Shown: piece after piece, positions 57,170 through 64,000 of the stretch | How the letters are laid out: each line of letters opens with the position of its first letter | Position numbering within the stretch: the first letter of the stretch is position 1 | Assembly (NCBI GenBank): GCA_026225945.1 | Contig: JAMJFZ010001258.1 | Coordinates: 9,958,001-10,022,000, forward strand | DNA: 64,000 nt | Reading direction: 5' to 3' | DNA from: Cricetomys ansorgei | Lineage: Eukaryota > Chordata > Mammalia > Rodentia > Nesomyidae | The notes under the pieces: generated by a model | Told to the model about the DNA's origin: nothing | Databases searched by the model: none | What the model saw: only the letters and a program-made list of their open reading frames with translations | Translations under genes and position numbers: made by a program

Positions 57170-59167
57170 ATCTGCAGAGATTTCTAGGCTACCCATACAG
57201 TCTGCTATGAGAAAGGATGGCTTAACTCATGCCTAGAAGGAACAGCTATGATCCAGAGGGCTGGGGGAGAGCTAATACTCAATAATAAAAGGAAATGCAA
57301 AAGCAATGTTGAAATCTCAGTCCCACTTTTAAATTCTCTCCAAGTTTGTGTTCTGACTAAAAAGAAAGTCTTTTTACTCTTCCTGACTTATCAGTGATTA
57401 CTGTCTTGTTGTTCCCAAGCATCTTTAGCTGCCCTCCCTTCAAAGATGTGTATAGCATCCTCCGGGATTAAAGCTACAAAACTACATGGAAGCGAAAAGG
57501 GAAGACAATCGAGTTTAATTTTATCTTGCTGCAGTCGATTCATTTAGTTGCTATAATCTTGTGATCTCTGCACAATGTTCCTTGCAGAGAAACAAAAAAG
57601 AAAACTAAGACAGTGTTAGATTTTTATTTCTTGTTTCGAGTTTGCATCCCCCTCCTCCTCTTTTTCTGTTATCACTTCTTAATTAATATTATTCCTGCTG
57701 AGAGCCTCTTCAAAGGCATTCATCCTATAAATAGGACCCTCATTCCTCAGAACACATTGATCATCCTCGATACTCTCTTGGTACCTGCCAGCGTTAAGCA
57801 CTGTTTGCATTTTCTCCAGATGTTTAGGTTTTAATCACCATGCTCTATGTGAAGCTTTTTAAATTAGTGTTTTATGATTGACTCCCCAATTCTTTTTTAC
57901 CCCCATGCCTGTATAATTATGTGTGTCATTTGTTCAGATGGTCTACACACCATGTGTGACTTGGAGGTCAGGAAAGAGATAGGGTTGGTAAGATCTCCAA
58001 ACTTATTGCTGAAGAAATCAGACATTGAACATGATCTTAAACGAAGTTGATTTCCAATACCTCTTATTCATTTAATAGATACAGAAAATCAACTCCTAAC
58101 AGAGACTTACATGCATCAGGCAGAAGAAAAGTACAGTTTGTGTGACCCTAAAGAATGTGTTAAATGCTGCTTACCCTGTGTGATAACACTGTCCTGGAGA
58201 GTCTTATGCCTTGTCTAATCTCCCTTTTAGAACAGGAGACCCTGAATGGTATATCTAGCCCTGGTCAGCTTTCTACTCTTCGACATGGTGACATAGCTCT
58301 GGTTGAATATAGTAAGTGCTCAGCACATGGCTAAGTACATGGCTAGGTCTTAAACATGGCTTAAATGTTGGGCTCCTGTTGGAACCGGCAGTGCCCTGTG
58401 AAAACAGCCTTAACCAATTTCTCTCTCAAGTGAATAAACAAGAGCAGCAGAGAATTCCCATAGGTTAAAGTTTCTAGGCCATGATGGATAACTGTATCTT
58501 TTTTAACTGAGAAGAACATGATTAATCTTTAAAATACCAGGACTGTACAAGCACTTACTCCACATTATCTGGAGAGGCCAAGGGGAACGGGAGCATTGTA
58601 TAATACATCAAAGAGTGTATGTGACATTTCTCTTGGTGGGCATGCAACACTTGCTCGCTCTACCCTCACTCTTTCATCTCCCTTTGTACACAAGCTCATC
58701 TGCTTTTCTCTAATCTTCTAAAAAGAGTATGTACCTCATTCATAAAGAATGCTGAGCATGAACTCAGATCCAGAATGGAAGTGGCAGTTTCAAAATTTCA
58801 ATGAAAGCGACTTTCTTTTAGTGAATAAGTGCTTGCGAGCCTCCACCTAACCTGAGTTACAGAGCTGAAGGCAACAACCATCTCTTTTGATTCCTTTTCA
58901 TTATTTCGGAGTGTTTTTGCTGTTCTGGTCCATTGAACATGGTCCATCTCTCTTTTTGAGCACTAAATTATGAAATCCAAGAAAGCGTTGTGTGTGTGTC
59001 TGTGTGTGTATCTTGTGAGTGGTTTTCCAACACTAATCCATGCCTCTAAGTTTTAAATAAGCTGCATTATAATTGCAGTGTGTTCTCTTGGAAGCAGGTG
59101 CAGGGTGTTAGGAGCCGTATCTTACCAAGGTGGCCCTGGGGCACTCAGGGACTCTGAAGAGCATTGA
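57170..59167. other. Unique intron
   Basis: About 2 kb without a gene. A short interrupted TG run is at 58988-59012. Confidence 0.5.
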
Positions 59168-59365
59168 TATAAAAGAACATACACACAGCCATGCCCACAT
59201 GCACACACAGCCATGCACATATATACACATGCGTACACATACATACATGTGCATATTGACAAATGCATACACATACACACACATGGGTACACACACATAC
59301 ACAGTCAAGCATACAAATACACACACACACACACACACACACTCACATACACATACACACACACA
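59168..59365. repeat. Degenerate CA-rich array with a pure (CA)n core
   Basis: Units such as CACACAGCCATGCCCACATG and ACATACACACACATGGGTAC surround a pure CA run at about 59321-59341. The overlapping ORFs on both strands are repeat artefacts. Confidence 0.88.
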
Positions 59366-59629
59366 AGCACGCACGCACAAGACTGATCTTGGACACCCCT
59401 GTCTCTGTTTATTTGCGAGACCCACAATTTGTATACATTAAAACACCTATGTTGACATTCATAAATAAATGTTCATAAAACCACATTTTTCAATTTTAAC
59501 ATAGTATGTTACATTATGTATCAAGCATCTAGTTTATTTGTTTCAATATCCAGTAGAGTGTTTCTAAAACCAATGTCCAGTATTTTTATAAATATAAAAT
59601 ACTTTTTAAGGTATTCTAGTTCTATTTGC

Positions 59630-60006
59630 TTGCTGTGACAAATACCAGAACCAAAAGTAATTTATGAGAGGAAAAGGTTGATTTAAGCTTACAGGTTAGC
59701 ATCTATCATTGATGAATGTCAGGGCTAGAACTCAGGGCACAGCTCTTTATAACCTTAAGCAGGAACTGCAAGCAGATGAAGCAATATTACTTACTCGCTC
59801 ACTCAAAACCTGTGCTTAGCTAGCTTTATCCTACAGCCCAGGATTACAGGCCCAGGGAATGGTGCCGCTCACAGTGGACCTAGCCCTCCCACATCAACTG
59901 AAAATCAGGACAGTTCTCTAGTGGTATGTTCGTATGTCAGTCTGGTCTGGGCAACCCCTCAACTGGGAATCAAATGACTCTAGACTGTGTCACATTGACA
60001 GTTAAA
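59630..60006 (+). mobile_element. URR1-like rodent repeat, most complete copy
   Basis: Starts TTGCTTGCTGTGACAAATAC and AAGTAATTTATGAGAGGAAA, then TGATTTAAGCTTACAGGTTA, CTACAGCCCAGGATTACAGG, GGGAATGGTGCCGCTCACAG and CAACTGGGAATCAAATGACT, ending CACATTGACAGTTAAACT. This is the full order of the common rodent element I know as URR1. Confidence 0.6.
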
Positions 60007-63000
60007 CTTATGTAGGACGTCAGGTTTAAGAAAGAATTATGACTTTGGGGAGTAAAAGTTCACTTTCTTCTTTCTTCTTTCTTCATTCCTCATGTCACTG
60101 AATTATCCAAAGCTTATAGAAACTGATCATACCAACTTACATTTTGTGGCTTTAATTCATGCATCGTTAAAAGTAGTATTTAATACTTTTCCGGTGGGAA
60201 CTTCTTGCATTGTTGCCATCCCTTTTTTCTTATTCCCGTTTGTAAGATGCTATGTTTATCTCAGTTAAAGCATGCCTACTACATTAAAAAATAATCACGA
60301 ATCTGTGATTCAAAACACTATGTTCCATGTGTATGAGGATCATGTTGATGATTGTTGAGGTCTTACAGACAGTATTTTAAGAACCTCTTCCGTGCTTAAA
60401 AAATGTGTAGATAGCTAACTAAGTGAATAAATATAAAGGTGATAGATGAAATGAGTAATCTTTTTCTAAGTTTAGATAATCTTTATAAAAAGTAAGAATC
60501 TACATTTTTATTTTATTCACTTTTAACACATTGTGTTAGTGAAAATAACATAACCAAATGAGCCTTATTCAAACTTTATGAGTCAATATTTCCCTGGAAA
60601 CAGCAATGTTTTTATATTGCTGACAGTCTCTTGGAAGGTAGGTGACCCAAGGTGACGCAATCGTCATCTGTGAAAATATAGGAAATCTGCAGAATCTGCC
60701 CATTTTCCACATATTTACAAACTCCATGCTTTTTCTTTTGTGAAGAAGATCTTATTTACTTCTCTATTTTATTATTTATTTATTCATTTTGTGCCTCACC
60801 ATCTGCGTGTATTAGAGCTCTTATTGGCTGTAGTCTGGCTGGCCTACTGTTAAAAGCCCATCCACTGCCCTTTACTGAAGGTCAGATACATTATTTCAGG
60901 TTGGGCCCAAGTGATGCTCCGCTGTGGAAAATGGTCAGAGCTCCTTTCAACATTCTGGTCTGTTTGCTTCCCACACACACCCCGTGGCTTCTCAGAGGTT
61001 TCCATCATCCGGGTTTGACATGCTGTATCTGGAACATTTGTTTCTAGTGAGAGCTTGGGCTGCTCTCATGATGGATGGGAATGAAAGCTGGCCACTGCAG
61101 GGAACCTGACATATTTACCGGGGTGGGGATACCTCCCTCTAATGTATGAGAGCTGCCCCAAGCATTGTCATGGTGCTGTCAATCAAACAGAGCCAATGTG
61201 GAGGAACCTTTTATGAAACTACTTCTTCAGCCCTGGAGAAATTAAGTGACTACCTGCAGCCTCAGGGGTTAGATGGGTTTTCTATTGAAACATCTTTGTT
61301 GCTGCTGTTGACCTGTCCTTTCTCCTGAGGAAGTCTTCATTTGAAAGTGTATCTCACTGTTTCTCTCGGCATGCATTTCCATGACTTACTGGCTTCTGAC
61401 CTGTAATGTGCATCTCATCTCCTAGTAATCTCAATTATTTAAAACGAGTTTTACAGAATGAAAGCACCATAGCTTTCAGTATAATAAAACAGGCTTAGAT
61501 ATGCAGAGGTAAAAAGGCCTTCAGGGGAGAGTGTACAATGCACCTGTTAGGAGAGGTGTCTACTTTGATTGCTTATGGCTATGTATATTTTGGAGGGGGA
61601 CTAGACTAGTATGCATTGCTGTGATTGACAGCATCTGCCACTAGGAAATGAGCATGCCTATAGTGGAGAAAGGGACAATGTGGATGAGTCTGAAAAATAA
61701 AGAGTAGGACAAAAAAGACATTCTAAATACACAGACCTCTGGGTACACACACAGAGAGAGGAGGCACAGCCGAGAGGGCATAGCTGAGAAGACAAGGAGG
61801 AAGATAGCAGAGATTGCTGAGAAGAACCAGAAGTAACACAATAGCCGCTTCACACAAAGCGTGAGGATGGTGGGTAGAAGAAAAAGAAGCAATAATATCA
61901 TAAATACTTTCTGCAACAGTTAAGGAACCTCTTGAGCTCTCTCAGAGAAAGGAGCACTAATTTAGCAAGAACTTGTTAAAGCTTTCAGACGGAATACAAT
62001 TTACCCTTATCTCTCTGGTCTTCCATAGTGGTTTCAAAAGAGTAAATGAGATTGATGGCTGTTTCTGAAATTGGTTCACCAGGAAGGAGAGCACAATTGT
62101 GCTTCAAGTGTGGAGCTGTGGTGGGCCTAGATCTTGGTTCCCTTGCAGTCTCCTAGTGGCAGCTTCAAAGATTACTTCTGCCTTTATCCACAGACTTCTG
62201 TCTTTTAATGTTATCCCCTTAAAGAACACCCTGTTTCTCCCCAATGGCTTCTTACACTTTTTGCATACATCTTGCATTTTCTGTGTGTTTCCCATTACTG
62301 GGAAGCTATGATTTATTTGAAGTTTGCTATGTATCTCATTCAACTCAGTGTTATTATTGGTCTTAGGGTGATGTTTAGTTATAATGGACCATGTGGAAAC
62401 TTTCTCATTCCAGCGAATCCGTGTCCTAGCTGGATACTCCTGGACAAGGCTCTATTGGTTGACTAGTTTGAGCCTTTCTGTGATATTTTCCTCCTCTATA
62501 AAGTAAAATGCAATGATTCTGTCAACATCATAAGGCAGTTATAACAAGAGTCAAAACAAGTAGAGCACTTACACATGGCAAGCATTTAGATAATGTTAGT
62601 CTTGTTCTTATTATTTATTTCAAATTATATAGCTTTGCCACATCGTGCCAATCAATAGTTAAAACATACGGGTTTTGTACCGGGTCGCTTTTAAAGAATT
62701 AGGATCTATAAAAGAAACATATGACACCATTCTTGCTCTTAAAGATCATACAGATTGGTAAGGAAGACAAGCATACAGTCAATTCCAGTGCAGAACTTGC
62801 GTATCATAATAGCTGCATACATACAGCACTCTCCTTAGGGACTCCAAGAAGCTTTCACAGAGACGCAAATATTTGTCAAAGGGGAAAGGAAAAAGATGAA
62901 GAAAGCTGTCTTTTAATGCATGTGCCATGAGAAAATGATGCTAATGGAACACCAAGGATAGCTTGGAGTGATATGCAATTTTCTATGTCTATTTTGAGAC

Positions 63001-63564
63001 TTAAAACATGCTAATTTCCACTACTATTTAACTATTATGACTAATTGGGCCTTCCCAATATATCTTCATGAGCATTTGAATTATAAGTCTAATGTAATAG
63101 TGAAATTTATTTCTAATTTTACAGGCTTTTATTCTGTCTTGCATATAAAAACAGGAAATGAAGAATGCTGAAATTATTAATATTGGATTAATAGATGTAA
63201 AAAGCCTTTTATAGATTTCATATATTTACCATTTATCTTAAGTAATCGATCAGTTAGAACCATTGATAAGCTTTGAAATTAAAGTATTATGTGCAAAAAG
63301 TTAACACATATTTTGTTAAATGCCCAATTTTTTCCAGTTTTTTTGAAATATTAAATTAATGTGAATAGAAGATACGTGGATCCTCACTTCCCAATGACCT
63401 CATGGGGTCTACCTTCTCATTTTAATAGTGCAATTACATTGTACAGGGTGATGAGTGCCTTGATAAGGGCCCTCAGAATTTGGAGAGGACTACAAGCTAG
63501 AATTGTCGTGAAATCACCATGAAAGGGCTTCATTCAGCCGGTGAAGAAGATAGGGCTGACAAGG
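60007..63564. other. Unique intron
   Basis: About 3.5 kb with no gene and no confident repeat. An AT-rich run is at about 60765-60795. Confidence 0.5.
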
Positions 63565-64000
63565 TATCTTAGCTTTAAGTACCAACTTGATACAGCCTAA
63601 GGTCATCTGTGAAGAGAAACCTCAATGGAAGAATCGCTTTGATGAGTTTGGCCTGTTGGCATATCTGTGGGGAATTTTCTTTCTTGTTTTTTAATAATTA
63701 GTTAATAATAAAGTGATTATTAAATATGTGAAGTGATTAACAAAAATCACTGTGGGAAGCACCATTCCCTAGGTAGGTGGTCCTATGCTGTATGAAAAAG
63801 CTGGACAACCATGAGCCAGGGAGCAAGCCAACAAACAGTTGTCCTCCAGGTCTCCTACCTTCCATTTTCGTCTAAGTTCCTGCCCTCATTTCCCTCAGTG
63901 ATGAGATATACGGTCTCAAAGATGAAATAAGCCCTCTACTGCCCTAAGTTTCTTTTGGCCATGATATTTGTCAAAGCAACAGAAAAGAAACCAGAACACA
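63565..64000 (-). mobile_element. URR1-like rodent repeat, opposite orientation, reaches the window end
   Basis: AAGGTCATCTGTGAAGAGAA, ACCTCAATGGAAGAATCGCT, GGCCTGTTGGCATATCTGTG, ACTGTGGGAAGCACCATTCC, GAGCCAGGGAGCAAGCC, CAGTGATGAGATATACGG, AAGTTTCTTTTGGCCATGA and AGCAACAGAAAAGAAACCAG: the reverse of the 59630 family, in full order. Confidence 0.6.

Larger units (their letters stand above)
53189..64000 (+). other. Intron downstream of the SORCS exon (3' end outside the window)
   Basis: Starts at the GTAAGA donor. No further exon continuing the expected protein was found up to the end, so the next exon lies beyond 64000. It contains MIR, CA-repeat and URR1-like elements. Confidence 0.7.

Noticed and set aside
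58290..58340. MIR-like tail ATAGTAAGTGCTCAGCAC
   Set aside because: Single short match without the MIR core.
59108..59478. ORFs rich in His/Thr or Cys/Val
   Set aside because: Translation of a CA-rich array.

Overview
This is a piece of rodent (mouse- or rat-like) nuclear DNA, almost all of it intron. The repeats show the lineage: B1, B3 (B2-family) and B4 SINEs, 3' ends of the rodent Lx-type L1, many (CA)n/(TG)n arrays, and an older layer of pan-mammalian fossils (MIR, L2, MER5A, L1M). No ID elements of the kind common in rat were noticed, which leans weakly towards mouse or a relative. There are no bacterial-type genes, operons, CRISPR arrays, rRNA genes or intact viral genes.

One coding exon is certain: a 100-bp exon at 53089-53188 on the + strand. 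It encodes 33 full residues that I recognise as part of the VPS10P domain of a SorCS-family sorting receptor, best matched to SORCS1. It has a TTACAG acceptor and an AAG/GTAAGA donor. Bases 1-53088 and 53189-64000 are therefore read as the flanking introns of a very large gene running left to right. Such long introns are typical of SORCS genes.

Layout. 1-4.3 kb: L1 and MER5A fragments, a higher-order CA minisatellite, a URR1-like element, a solo LTR with a 5-bp target duplication, and a B1. 4.3-15 kb: mostly unique AT-rich intron with a B4, an L1 3' end and two B1s. 15.1-17.1 kb: a nearly complete Hsmar1/MMAR1-type mariner with both ends, split by three B3-type SINEs. 18.7-20.6 kb: two B1s, one of them inserted in an old L1M. 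24.4-25.8 kb: L1 and URR1-like pieces. 26-30 kb: unique sequence. 30.5-43.5 kb: a SINE-rich, L2- and MIR-containing stretch that also holds an unusual local duplication. Segments A and B at 35.4-35.6 kb recur at 39.7-39.9 kb with B inverted and moved to the other side of A. 45.7-50.4 kb: two antisense L1 fragments and an unclassified LTR- or retropseudogene-like block. 51.4-51.8 kb: two adjacent B4-type SINEs. 53.1 kb: the exon. 53.2-64 kb: downstream intron with a CA array and two URR1-like copies in opposite orientation.

The only gene product here is part of a neuronal type-I membrane sorting receptor. Everything else is intron cargo: transposon fossils, microsatellites and a few AT-rich, homeobox-motif-rich stretches that could be enhancers but cannot be tested from one sequence. 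Repeat family names rest on recall of consensus sequences, not on a database search, so boundaries are approximate unless a target-site duplication is cited.
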